From the NCBI RefSeq assembly GCF_018531495.1, contig NZ_JAHDTI010000001.1:1426001-1490000 (forward strand): 64,000 nucleotides of DNA, in the 5' to 3' direction. Both the position numbers and the translations under genes were made by a program. Source of the DNA: Nonomuraea sediminis (lineage in GTDB: Bacteria; Actinomycetota; Actinomycetes; Streptosporangiales; Streptosporangiaceae). The notes under the pieces were generated by a model, which saw only the letters and a program-made list of their open reading frames with translations, was not told the DNA's origin and made no database searches. Shown one piece after another: positions 17,659 to 25,624 of this stretch. How positions within the stretch are numbered: position 1 is the first letter of the stretch; every line of letters begins with the position of its first letter.

Positions 17659-17692
17659 AAAGCTGTACGGCTGGCGCAAGCCGTACAGCTTT
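17659..17692. terminator. perfect 14-bp inverted repeat, terminator-like
   Basis: Arms AAAGCTGTACGGCT (17659-17672) and AGCCGTACAGCTTT (17679-17692) around a six-base loop GGCGCA. Read on the minus strand it lies 118 bp past the SDR stop and ends in four T, so it may terminate that transcript. As it sits among integrase debris it could instead be a relic of a mobile-element end. The rest of 17505-17809 shows no gene. Confidence 0.5.
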
Positions 17693-17809
17693 CGCACTCG
17701 CGACCGGGACGCCCGTTCAGCAACCTTGTCGAGCGCCGAACTCCAACTGTGAGCGCGTCGGGTCGAGAAGGACGACGCAGCTCAAGGCTCGAAAAGCTCG
17801 AACCGAGGG

Positions 17810-18661
17810 TCACCGATCTTCTTGATTGAGGTTGCCGTGAGCCTCGGCCGAAAGATCCTGACAGTCGGCCCAGGTCTTGAGCCGGTCGGCGTAGACCTGC
17901 TGGAGCAGCGGGTAGAAGCCCAAGCCGAAGAGCACCCGCAGCGGCGGGTTGTCGGAGTCGACGATCTTGAGGAGTGCCTGGGCAGCGGTGGCCGGGTCAC
18001 CGGCGGGCTGCTTTCCCGCGAACCCGGCGATGCGCTGGCGGAGACCGTCGTAGATCGGGTTGGGCTCGGCCATGTGGCCGTTGGCGAGAGGATCGGGGTT
18101 CTTGCCGGAGCGGGTGGCGAAGCCGCCGGGCTCGATCACGGTCACCTTGATGCCGAAGTCGGCGACCTCCTGGGCGAGGGTTTCGTTCAGGGCTTCCAGG
18201 GCCCATTTGGAGGCCTGGTACGCGCCGCCCAGCGGCATTGCGATGAGCCCGGCGGCCGAGGACAGCTGGATGATGTGCCCCGCGCCCTGCTCGCGCAGGT
18301 AGGGCAGCGCGGCCTGGATCACCCACATCGCGCCGAACAGGTTGGTCTCCAGTTGGTCGCGCAGGTGCTCCTCGGTCAGCTCCTCGATCGCCCCCATCTG
18401 GGCGTAGCCGGCGTTGTTCACGACGACGTCGAGCCGGCCGAAGTGCTCCTTGGCCCGCTGCACGCTCGCGAAGACGGCGGCCTTGTCGGTCACATCCATC
18501 TCCAGCGGCAGCACCGCATTACCGTAGGCGGCGACCAGCTCGTCGAGGCTCGCGCTGTTCCGGGCGGTCGCGGCCACCTTGTCGCCGCGGGACAGGGCGG
18601 CCTCGACGAAGTGACGGCCCAGGCCGCGCGACGAGCCGGTGACGAACCAGACCTTGCTCAT
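17810..18661 (-). CDS. SDR-family NAD(P)-dependent oxidoreductase, ECF41 target
   Basis: The protein has 283 residues: TGSSRGLG at 8-15, NNAG at 82-85, and catalytic Tyr148 with Lys152 (YQASK). The ATG at 18661 starts MSKVWFVTG; the frame upstream only runs through the promoter. It is divergent from the SigJ-like sigma gene and carries an exact ECF41-type promoter at 18781-18807, so it is very probably the sigma factor's main target. ECF41 factors are known to be paired with oxidoreductase, epimerase or carboxymuconolactone decarboxylase genes. The remnant at 14197-14626 is a close paralogue. Confidence 0.94.
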   Translation of the reverse strand: MSKVWFVTGSSRGLGRHFVEAALSRGDKVAATARNSASLDELVAAYGNAVLPLEMDVTDKAAVFASVQRAKEHFGRLDVVVNNAGYAQMGAIEELTEEHLRDQLETNLFGAMWVIQAALPYLREQGAGHIIQLSSAAGLIAMPLGGAYQASKWALEALNETLAQEVADFGIKVTVIEPGGFATRSGKNPDPLANGHMAEPNPIYDGLRQRIAGFAGKQPAGDPATAAQALLKIVDSDNPPLRVLFGLGFYPLLQQVYADRLKTWADCQDLSAEAHGNLNQEDR

Positions 18662-18780
18662 GATGTATTTCCGTTCTTCGGCGGTGGCGGTCGCGCGGCG
18701 GTGACCACGCGACGGGCCAAGGCGATCACTCATGGAGTCCTGTGCCGCCGTTTGTTCGCGCGGCATCCTGACGAGCATGA

Positions 18781-18807
18781 GACGTCGGCGACCCGAGTCT
18801 TGTGACA
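18781..18807 (-). promoter_or_regulatory. ECF41-type promoter of the SDR gene
   Basis: Read on the minus strand: TGTCACA (18807-18801), exactly 16 bases, then CGTC (18784-18781). This matches the published ECF41 consensus without mismatch. The SDR start is about 120 bp downstream. Confidence 0.75.
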
Positions 18808-18841
18808 GTGCGGGCGTGTGACGTACGCCACCACTCATGGG

Positions 18842-18868
18842 TGTCACACATCGGCGAGAGCCGACGCC
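18842..18868 (+). promoter_or_regulatory. probable ECF41-type promoter of the sigma gene itself
   Basis: TGTCACA (18842-18848), 16 bases, then CGCC (18865-18868), one mismatch from CGTC. It points toward the sigma start at 18913, which suggests autoregulation. It is the same variant as the promoter at 13384-13410. Confidence 0.55.
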
Positions 18869-18912
18869 TTATGCATGGAGCAAGTCGAAAAGCGCACAGG
18901 TGGGAGCCGTCC

Positions 18913-19851
18913 ATGAACGAGCACAGCGAGCCGGCGACGGGCGCACCCGGACCGCCCGCCGATGGCGACCGGACGGACTCCACCGAGGCGTTCCTCACCC
19001 ACCGCAACCTGCTCTTCACCGTCGCGTACGAGATGCTCGGATCGGCGGCCGATGCCGAAGACGTCCTGCAGGAAGCCTGGCTGCGGTGGGTGAAGGTCGA
19101 TGTGGGGCAGGTGCACGATCAGCGCGCCTACCTGGTCCGGATCACGACCCGGCGGGCGCTCGACCGGCTGCGCGTGATGCGGCGCCGCAAGGAGGATTAC
19201 GTCGGTTCCTGGCTGCCGGAGCCGCTGCTCACCGCGCCGGACGTGGCCGAGGACGTCGAGCTCGCCGAGAGCGTGTCGATGGCGCTCATGCTCGTCCTCG
19301 AAACGCTGTCGCCGACCGAGCGCGCCGTCTTCGTCCTGCGCGAAGCCTTCGATGTCAGTTACGACGAGATCGCGGCCGCCGTCGGCAAGAGCCCCGCGGC
19401 CGTCCGCCAGATCGCCCACCGCGCCCGACACCACGTCGAAGCCCGCCGCCCTCGCGAGGCGGTCTCCCCCGGCGAGGCCCGGGCGGTGTTGGAGTCGTTC
19501 CAGCGTGCGCTCGAAACCAGGGACCTGCAGGGCCTGCTTGACGTGCTCGCCCCCGAGGTCATGGCCATCAGCGACGGCGGCGGCGTCAAGCAGGCCACGC
19601 CGCGTCCGATCATCGGCGCCGACAAGGTGGCCCGCTTCATCGTCGGCGGCCTCGGCAAGGCCCAAGTCGCGCTCACCGGAAACCCCACCGTAGTGAACGG
19701 CAACCCGGCACTCGTCCTCCGTGTGGACGGCGAGATCGACGGCGTCATAGCGATCCGTGTTGAGGACGCCCGCATCACCGGCCTGTACTACGTCCGCAAC
19801 CCGAAGAAGCTGACCCACCTCGAAGCCGAAACCCCGCTCACCCTGAGATGA
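18913..19851 (+). CDS. sigJ: RNA polymerase sigma factor, ECF41 family (SigJ-like)
   Basis: The protein has 312 residues. Sigma2 (about 25-95, LLFTVAYEMLGSAADAEDVL), sigma4 (about 130-185, LSPTERAVFVLREAFDVSYD) and a SnoaL-like C-terminal domain (about 200-312) that holds the family's DGGGVK motif and, near the end, YYVRNPKKL in place of NPDKL. In ECF41 factors this C-terminal domain works as a built-in regulator in place of an anti-sigma factor. The ATG at 18913 follows GGTGGGAG. It is the only intact ECF41 gene here; one broken gene and one stray C-terminus lie nearby. Confidence 0.94.
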   Translation: MNEHSEPATGAPGPPADGDRTDSTEAFLTHRNLLFTVAYEMLGSAADAEDVLQEAWLRWVKVDVGQVHDQRAYLVRITTRRALDRLRVMRRRKEDYVGSWLPEPLLTAPDVAEDVELAESVSMALMLVLETLSPTERAVFVLREAFDVSYDEIAAAVGKSPAAVRQIAHRARHHVEARRPREAVSPGEARAVLESFQRALETRDLQGLLDVLAPEVMAISDGGGVKQATPRPIIGADKVARFIVGGLGKAQVALTGNPTVVNGNPALVLRVDGEIDGVIAIRVEDARITGLYYVRNPKKLTHLEAETPLTLR

Positions 19852-19900
19852 ATACGCCGGACTCCCCAGGCACAAGAGCACGCGTGATGTACGGCCCTCG

Positions 19901-20165
19901 ATGCTGTACGTGCTCGCCGCGATCCTGGCGCCCGGGTGGCGGATGGCCCCGCCCGTACTCCACGCCTCCGGCTTCCTTGCCCTCGCCTCGGTGCAGGTCG
20001 CGCTGGGCATCGCACACATGCCGTCGCTCCATGCCCCCTGGGGGTTCTCATATTGGGCCTCAGCACGCTGGCGCTGGGCCAGATGGTGGGTGCCTTTCAG
20101 CACCCGGTCGTGGCCGTCCCACGAACCACCGTCGCCACAGTTCCGCCGGAGCGCCGTGATCATGC
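19901..20165 (+). pseudogene. small membrane protein remnant with a frameshift
   Basis: MLYVLAAILAPGWRMAPPVL and ASGFLALASVQVALGIAHMP give one membrane segment in one frame. After APWGFSY the sense moves to another frame (VLILGLSTLALGQMVGAFQH), the second segment. Together they look like one small membrane protein with a frameshift near 20050. No start signal is clear. It lies just downstream of the sigma gene. Confidence 0.6.
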
Positions 20166-20209
20166 GAATCGCGACAGCGCGGAGCACCCGGGCGAAGGCT
20201 TCCGCTCAT

Positions 20210-20227
20210 CGGTACAAGCGTGTACCG
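20210..20227. promoter_or_regulatory. inverted repeat, TetR-size operator candidate
   Basis: CGGTACA (20210-20216) and TGTACCG (20221-20227) are perfect arms around four bases. It lies 55 bp before the start of the membrane gene at 20282. TetR-type repressors use palindromes of this size; no TetR gene is in the neighbourhood, so the repressor may have been lost. Confidence 0.5.
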
Positions 20228-20281
20228 GCCCGGTCCCCGTCACCACGTAAAGCACGCAAACGTTCACTACGAGGAGTAGAT

Positions 20282-21226
20282 ATGGCCGCGCAGGCCCCGC
20301 TGGCAGCCGACACACCGCCGTCACCCTGGCCAACGGTGGCCAGGGTAGTCGTCCTGCTCGCGGTGATCATCTCCGTGTTGCTCACCGCCTTCGCCTGGCC
20401 GTCGGTGCGCTCGTCGGTACACGATGTGCCGATCGCCGTCGCCGGCCCGGCCGCCGCGGTCGAGCAAGTCAGCACCGCTCTCGACCAGCGCCTACCGGAA
20501 GGCTTCGAGACCACTGAGGTCGCCGACACCGCAGCCGCCGAACGGTTGATCCGCGACCGGGAGGTGTACGGGGCGATCGACGTCAGCTCCGGCACCCCGC
20601 AGGTCATCATGGCTTCCGCCGCCAGCACAGCGGTCGCCCAGACCCTGCAGCGCCTCGCGACCGCGCTCAGCCAGGCGCAGGCACAGGGCACCAATGCGGC
20701 CGTCGCCGTCCGCGACCTCGTCGCCTTGCCTGCCGACGACCCGCGCGGCGCCGGCGGGCTGGCCCTGGCAGCAATCCTGCAGTACTGGCTCGGCTCGCTC
20801 AACGGCGCCTACTGGGGCAACAGCGGCGCTATCGCCCTGACCATCGCGGCCACCTCCCTGAGCATCCTCGGGCTGGAGTCACTGCTCGGGTACGTCGGCT
20901 TCGGTCTCGGCGCCATCGCCATGATGCTCGTCGGCAATCCCCTGTCAGGTACTTCGACCGCACCCGAAATGCTGCCCGGCTGGTCCGGCTTGCTTGGCCA
21001 GCTGCTGCCGCCCGGGGCGGGTGGGCAGTTGTTGCGCTCTACCGCGTTCTTCGACGGTCGCGGCGCCACCCACTCCGTTATCGTCCTGGTCACCTGGCTC
21101 GTGTTCGGTGTGGTGCTGTGCCTGGCCAGCGGCCTGCGCGCGCGACGTGCCGCCACCGTTGCGTCGGGACTATTGAGGACGCCCGAATCGCCAGTCTCTA
21201 CTACGTTCGCGACCCCCACGAACTGA
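20282..21226 (+). CDS. internally deleted ABC-2/YhgE-type membrane protein with a foreign tail
   Basis: The frame has 314 codons from an ATG at 20282 after ACGAGGAG. It has an N-terminal membrane segment, an extracellular region (VPIAVAGPAAAVEQVSTALD) and a C-terminal membrane block ending in GLRARRAATV. Between PADDPRGAG and GLALAAILQYW the first membrane segments normally found in this family are missing, an in-frame deletion of roughly 35-40 residues. The last 18 codons come from reading the sigma-factor remnant 21172-21249 out of frame. It is probably non-functional despite the open frame. Confidence 0.6.
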   Translation: MAAQAPLAADTPPSPWPTVARVVVLLAVIISVLLTAFAWPSVRSSVHDVPIAVAGPAAAVEQVSTALDQRLPEGFETTEVADTAAAERLIRDREVYGAIDVSSGTPQVIMASAASTAVAQTLQRLATALSQAQAQGTNAAVAVRDLVALPADDPRGAGGLALAAILQYWLGSLNGAYWGNSGAIALTIAATSLSILGLESLLGYVGFGLGAIAMMLVGNPLSGTSTAPEMLPGWSGLLGQLLPPGAGGQLLRSTAFFDGRGATHSVIVLVTWLVFGVVLCLASGLRARRAATVASGLLRTPESPVSTTFATPTN

Positions 21227-21249
21227 CCCGCATCGAATCCGCGACCCAC
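21172..21249 (+). pseudogene. stray C-terminus of an ECF41 sigma factor
   Basis: The frame reads IEDARIASLYYVRDPHELTR then IESATHS. The intact sigma factor ends VEDARITGLYYVRNPKKLTH, so this is the last 25 or so residues of a third ECF41 gene, joined to the end of the membrane gene. It marks a deletion or recombination junction near 21170. Confidence 0.8.
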
Positions 21250-21356
21250 TCGCCCTCGGCGGGAAGCCTGACGCGGTGCCTGGTCAGCCGCCGCCGGTGT
21301 TCACCGAAGAACAGCCCCGAACAAACTCAACCAGATCCTTGACCAGGAGGTTATTG

Positions 21357-22580
21357 ATGACGAAGAGCGTTGTCGGCGAACTCGCCGGATTGGAACTGCC
21401 GGTCGAGCGGGGCTGCCCGTTCGCCCCGCCCGCCGCCTACGAGCGGCTGCGCGAGCAGGCGCCGATCAGCAAGGTCCGCCTGACCAGCGGCGGCGAGGCG
21501 TGGTGGGTGTCCGGGCATGAGGAGGCCCGTGCCGTCCTCGCCGACGGCCGCTTCTCCTCCGACAAGCGCAAGGACGGCTTCCCGCTCTTCACCCTCGATA
21601 CGGCGACCCTGCAGCAGCTGCGCAGCCAGCCGCCGTTGATGCTCGGCATGGACGGCGCGGAACACTCCGCGGCCCGGCGTCCGGTGATCGGCGAGTTCAC
21701 CGTGAGGCGGCTGGCCGCGCTGCGCCCGCGGATCACGGACATCGTCGACCACTTCATCGACGACATGCTCGCCACCGACCAGCGGCCGGTCGACCTGGTG
21801 CGGGCGCTGTCGCTGCCGGTGCCGTCCCTGGTGATCTGCGAACTGCTCGGCGTGCCGTACACCGATCATGAGTTCTTCCAAAGCCGCACCACCATGTTGG
21901 TGCGCCGGACCTCGCTGGAAGACCGCCAGCGAGCCTTCGCCGAGCTGCGCGCCTACATCGACGACCTGGTCACCCGCAAGGAGTCCGAACCCGGCGACGA
22001 CCTGTTCAGCCGGCAGATCGCCCGGCAACGCCAGGAGGGCACCGTCGACCACGCGGGCCTGGTGAGCCTGGCCTTCCTGCTGCTGACCGCCGGACACGAG
22101 ACCACGGCGAACATGATCTCGCTCGGCGTGGTTGGGCTGCTCACCCACCCGGACCAACTGGCCCTGATCACAGCCGACCCGGGCAGGACGCCCATGGCCG
22201 TGGAGGAACTGCTGCGCTACTTCACCATCGCCGACGGGGTCACCTCCCGGCTGGCCACCGAAGACGTGGAGATCGGCGGAGTGAGCATCAAGGCCGGCGA
22301 GGGCGTCATCGCCTCGACCCTGTCGGCCAACTGGGACCCGGCGGCGTTCAAGGATCCGGCCGAACTGGATGTCGAGCGCGGGGCTCGCCACCACCTCGCC
22401 TTCGGATTCGGCCCGCACCAGTGCCTCGGCCAGAACCTGGCCCGGATGGAGCTGCAGATCGTCTTCGACACGCTGTTCCGCCGCATCCCCACCCTGCGGT
22501 TGGCCGCACCGGCCGAGGACCTGCCGTTCAAGACCGACGCCGTCATCTACGGCGTTCACGAACTCCCGGTCACCTGGTGA
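21357..22580 (+). CDS. cytochrome P450
   Basis: The protein has 407 residues, typical of soluble bacterial class-I P450s (CYP105/CYP107-like). It shows the oxygen-binding I-helix AGHETT at 245-250, the K-helix EELLR, and the haem loop FGFGPHQCLG with Cys356 as haem ligand. CAGGAGG precedes the ATG at 21357. It needs a ferredoxin partner; only a remnant of one follows directly. A generic ferredoxin elsewhere could serve. The substrate is unknown. Confidence 0.96.
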   Translation: MTKSVVGELAGLELPVERGCPFAPPAAYERLREQAPISKVRLTSGGEAWWVSGHEEARAVLADGRFSSDKRKDGFPLFTLDTATLQQLRSQPPLMLGMDGAEHSAARRPVIGEFTVRRLAALRPRITDIVDHFIDDMLATDQRPVDLVRALSLPVPSLVICELLGVPYTDHEFFQSRTTMLVRRTSLEDRQRAFAELRAYIDDLVTRKESEPGDDLFSRQIARQRQEGTVDHAGLVSLAFLLLTAGHETTANMISLGVVGLLTHPDQLALITADPGRTPMAVEELLRYFTIADGVTSRLATEDVEIGGVSIKAGEGVIASTLSANWDPAAFKDPAELDVERGARHHLAFGFGPHQCLGQNLARMELQIVFDTLFRRIPTLRLAAPAEDLPFKTDAVIYGVHELPVTW

Positions 22581-22586
22581 GCAGGA

Positions 22587-22740
22587 CATGATGCGGACAC
22601 CGGCCTGACCGAGCCGGCCGTCATCGACCAAGACGACGACGGCATCGTGGCCCTGCTGACCGATCACCCCGACGACCAGAGCGCAGCACAGGCGCGCAAC
22701 GCCGTCACCCTGTGCCCGTCCCGAGTCCGTTCGAGTTGCC
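22587..22740 (+). pseudogene. ferredoxin C-terminal remnant
   Basis: Directly after the P450 stop the same frame reads TGLTEPAVIDQDDDGIVALL, then TDHPDDQSAAQARNAVTLCP. P450-linked 3Fe-4S ferredoxins have VFDQ..DDGIVVLL and end A..LCP..A. The N-terminal half with the first cluster cysteines is missing. The rest of 22740-23030 shows no gene. Confidence 0.7.
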
Positions 22741-23030
22741 GCCCGGCAAGCGCAGTGGTTGCCGCACCGGCAAACAGATCGAGAACTGTGCCGCCGGGGC
22801 GGCAACCGGCGGCAATGGCGCGAAACGTGATGTCGATCGGGAATGCCGCGAAGTGTGCCGCCTACGCACGCCAAGCCGGTGTCACCAAGGTCTCGGCCAG
22901 GACGTGTACCTATGGTTCGGCGGGATGGCCGAGGTGGCGCCGGTTCGAGATTCTGCCGAATCCACTCGCTCATGGAGGAGATCGGACCCGACCGGGTGTC
23001 CTCGCCGCCGTACGGGGGAAAGGGGGCGAC

Positions 23031-23417
23031 ATGGAGGTGTTGAGCAGCCGCGTGCTGCTGCGTCCACGTGACCTCGCGCGCAGCCGGCACTTCTACGGCG
23101 AGATACTCGGCTTGGCGGTCTATCGCGAGTTCGGCCCGGCCGGTCAACCCGGAACGGTCTTCTTCCTGGGGCAGGGATTCCTTGAGCTCTCCGGGCACTC
23201 CAACGGCGAGGCCGGTTCGGCGATGTCCCTCTGGCTGCAGGTGCGCGACGTGGCCCGCGAGGAGGAACGCCTTCGCGGGGCGGGCGTCACCGTACTGCGC
23301 GAGGCCCGCCTGGAGCCGTGGGGTCTCACCGAGCTGTGGATCGCGGACCCCGACGGCCATCGCATCGTCCTGGTGCAGGTCCCGCCCGACCATCCCTTGC
23401 GCCGCGACCCGCGCTGA
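23031..23417 (+). CDS. VOC (glyoxalase/bleomycin-resistance) family protein
   Basis: The protein has 128 residues, one VOC domain of two beta-alpha-beta-beta-beta units: SSRVLLRPRDLARSRHFYGE and LWLQVRDVAREEERLRGAG. PWGLTELWIADPDGHRIVLV closes it. The family includes metal-dependent lyases, dioxygenases and antibiotic-binding proteins. A purine-rich stretch GGGGGAAAGGGGG precedes the ATG at 23031. No partner genes are adjacent. Confidence 0.9.
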   Translation: MEVLSSRVLLRPRDLARSRHFYGEILGLAVYREFGPAGQPGTVFFLGQGFLELSGHSNGEAGSAMSLWLQVRDVAREEERLRGAGVTVLREARLEPWGLTELWIADPDGHRIVLVQVPPDHPLRRDPR

Positions 23418-23509
23418 CCCGGAAGCTCCGGTGCTCATGCCGCCAAGGCGAGTACGGCGCGCGTCCAGATCGGATACCCATCCGGGGCGGAGCCGTTGGG
23501 ACCGGGGGT

Positions 23510-23700
23510 CGAACAGCGGCCGGTATGGCGTTGTCCCTGGTCGGCTTCGCGATGCGGGTGTCGTTCAGGAACCAGCGGATGATCAGGAACGCCTGTTTGA
23601 ACGGCCCCAGCGCCAGGATGCCATTGCGCGTGCAGCAGCTGGCCAGGCACCTCCCGCCGTATGTCCAAGGTGGCGCCATATGTGGCGCTGCCGGGCACGT
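23510..23700 (-). mobile_element. transposase N-terminal remnant (IS5-like)
   Basis: The minus strand reads ATYGATLDIRREV in one frame, then ILALGPFKQAFLIIRWFLND and TRIAKPTRDNAIPA in another. This is the N-terminus of IS5-related transposases (ATLD..., ...LGP.KQAVLVLRWF...DN.I). It is frameshifted and cut. The rest of 23418-24030 holds no gene; 23735-24030 is less GC-rich and probably contains the promoter of the next operon. Confidence 0.6.
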
Positions 23701-24030
23701 GAGGCCCTCTCGGTACAAAGTTGATCTCCAGTCAGGAGCGTCTTTACCGGAGGGCGTCCTGTGAGGCGCTTTCATCCGCGGAGTCGCCGCCACTTCGGCT
23801 GTGCAACGTCACCAATCATTGCCGACAAGGTTTCAATGAAGGAAAACGGGATCCCGCAGAGCCGAACCAAGAAATTAACCGGCATTTGCCATCCCACTCA
23901 CCGGCATTCGATTGCCAATCGTTTACGACCCGGCGTCTAGTGCCTGCTGGAATCGTGTGACATTCTCTTCAAGTCGGCCTTATGTGCGGACGCGCCCACA
24001 AGGGGAATCAACGGACACAGGGGGATTGAA

Positions 24031-24546
24031 ATGCCGCTCAGGATCGGGAATTTCCATCCGGACCGTGGCAAGCCGCGGGATCTGATCAGGATTACGGGCG
24101 AGGGCTTCGTACCCGGCACCCGGGTCATATTCTTCCAGGACAGGGACGGATACGACGTGACCGTGAGGACCGCGGAAGAACTGACGGTCAGGGTGCCGGA
24201 GGTAGCCGAAACCGGCGTCATCCATCTCCAGAACCCGAACGGCGAAAGGAGCTCAAGCTCGTCATCTTTCACTGTTGAAGAGCCACCTATCTACATCACG
24301 AACCTCAAGCCGACGAGCGGGGAAGTCGGCGAGCAGATAACCATTATGGGGCACGGGTTCGATCTCGGCCCCACTCGACGAGGGACCGTCAAATTCGGCA
24401 CTTATAGCGCCACCCAGATAAACTGGAGCAGCGATATCATCGTCAGGGCAACAATACCGGCGACCGCCAAACCCGGGAAAGTGTATATCGAGGTCACCAC
24501 CCATCGAGGCACCGCCAGGAGCCCACAGCCTTTCACCATCACGTGA
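24031..24546 (+). CDS. two-domain IPT/TIG protein
   Basis: The protein has 171 residues, almost entirely two TIG (Ig-like) folds: about 1-82 (FHPDRGKPRDLIRITGEGFV, VIHLQNPNGE) and about 88-171 (LKPTSGEVGEQITIMGHGFD, VYIEVTTHRGTA). There is no signal peptide or membrane segment. TIG domains usually sit in surface receptors or glycan-binding enzymes; a free two-domain form is uncommon. GGGGGAT precedes the ATG. Its GC content looks lower than that of nearby genes, which fits transfer. It opens the operon that runs to about 29.9 kb. Confidence 0.85.
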   Translation: MPLRIGNFHPDRGKPRDLIRITGEGFVPGTRVIFFQDRDGYDVTVRTAEELTVRVPEVAETGVIHLQNPNGERSSSSSSFTVEEPPIYITNLKPTSGEVGEQITIMGHGFDLGPTRRGTVKFGTYSATQINWSSDIIVRATIPATAKPGKVYIEVTTHRGTARSPQPFTIT

Positions 24547-24556
24547 GGACCCGCAG

Positions 24557-25264
24557 ATGACTGGGGCAGGTGACTGGCAAGCCATCGTTACTGCGGGCTG
24601 GGACAGCATCAAGGCGAAGATTGCCGCCGAACTTCCCAAGGCGGTAGTCGGGAAACCACTGTCCGACCATACCTACAACGAGCAACTCGGCGTCTGCGCG
24701 CTGCTCAACGGGCCGAACACGGGCGCCGCGGTCTGGAACGACGACGGCCCGGGCACCGTAGCGCTGACTTCGCTGCGGGTAAGCGATTTCACGTCGGTCT
24801 CCGGCCAGAACGCGAAGTTCGGGAACCTCCAGGTCGAACTGCCGCTGTCGTTCGCGCTGCTCGCGGCGAGCGGCCGGTACGCCTACGTCCAGCCGTGCGC
24901 CCAGTTCAGCCTCGGCAAGAAGGGGGCTCCGGCCAGGTTGAACGGCGCCGGCAAGATCAGCGCCAGGTCGGAACGCGGCAGCCTTACGTATCAGCTGAAG
25001 GTCGTCGATCCGGACAAGGCGCTGCATCTCGAGCTGACCGGGGCGAAGGTCGACGGCCAGCGAAGCATCAACCTTGAGGCCGACGGCCAGCCGAGCAACG
25101 CGCTGCTTCGCATCCTGCTCGGGTCATTCAGCACGGGCTCGCAGCGGCTGATCATCTCGTCGGCGCTCGACTCGTTCTTCTCCCACGGCGAGTTCGGCCG
25201 GGACATGGTGAACGAGCTGAACCGGATCATCGGCGCGGCCCTCCCGCAACGTGCACAGAGGTGA
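24557..25264 (+). CDS. conserved-looking protein of unknown function
   Basis: The protein has 235 residues with no signal peptide or membrane segment. It has an N-terminal helix (WDSIKAKIAAELPKAVV), a long beta-rich middle (VALTSLRVSDFTSVSGQNAK, LQVELPLSFALLAASGRYAY) and a helical C-terminus (LIISSALDSFFSHGEFGRDM). Alternating hydrophobic strands between helices resemble lipid-binding tubular folds such as TULIP, but this is a guess from pattern. It starts 10 bp after the TIG gene with GAGGA before the ATG. Confidence 0.75.
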   Translation: MTGAGDWQAIVTAGWDSIKAKIAAELPKAVVGKPLSDHTYNEQLGVCALLNGPNTGAAVWNDDGPGTVALTSLRVSDFTSVSGQNAKFGNLQVELPLSFALLAASGRYAYVQPCAQFSLGKKGAPARLNGAGKISARSERGSLTYQLKVVDPDKALHLELTGAKVDGQRSINLEADGQPSNALLRILLGSFSTGSQRLIISSALDSFFSHGEFGRDMVNELNRIIGAALPQRAQR

Positions 25265-25267
25265 GGC

Positions 25268-25624
25268 ATGGCCACGATCGAGGGCATCTACAAGGCGACC
25301 GTCACGGTCGGCGAGACCGTGAGTCCCGTGCTCTTCATCCTGAAGGCGGGCCGGTTCGAGGGGTTCGACACCGACGACCGGCGGTTCACTGGCACCTATG
25401 CCGCGGACCCCGCCACGCTTGAGGTGCTGCTGACGGCGCAGGTGTCGTACTTGACGCCGGTTCTGGCGGGAGAGGAGCCGGTGCGAGCGACCGCACCGTT
25501 CACGGCTCGCGTCCCGGCACCGCCCGACGGGGTCGGCGTGGCTATCGCGGCCGACCTGAACCTGGACGAGACCGTCGGCAGCGTGGTCATCGAGCGGCTG
25601 AGCACGCTCGACTTCCTGAAATGA
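25268..25624 (+). CDS. small protein of unknown function
   Basis: The protein has 118 residues, probably all beta (IEGIYKATVTVGETVSPVLF, VGSVVIERLSTLDF). No signal peptide, no cysteines. It lies three bases after the previous gene and overlaps the next by four (ATGA), so it is translationally coupled to the 915-residue protein and may be its partner. Confidence 0.75.
   Translation: MATIEGIYKATVTVGETVSPVLFILKAGRFEGFDTDDRRFTGTYAADPATLEVLLTAQVSYLTPVLAGEEPVRATAPFTARVPAPPDGVGVAIAADLNLDETVGSVVIERLSTLDFLK

Noticed and set aside
21351-23438. 695-codon open frame on the minus strand opposite the P450
   Set aside because: It is the antisense frame of a GC-rich gene, with Arg/Gly/Val-heavy composition, no ribosome site and no domain; the P450 on the other strand is unmistakable.
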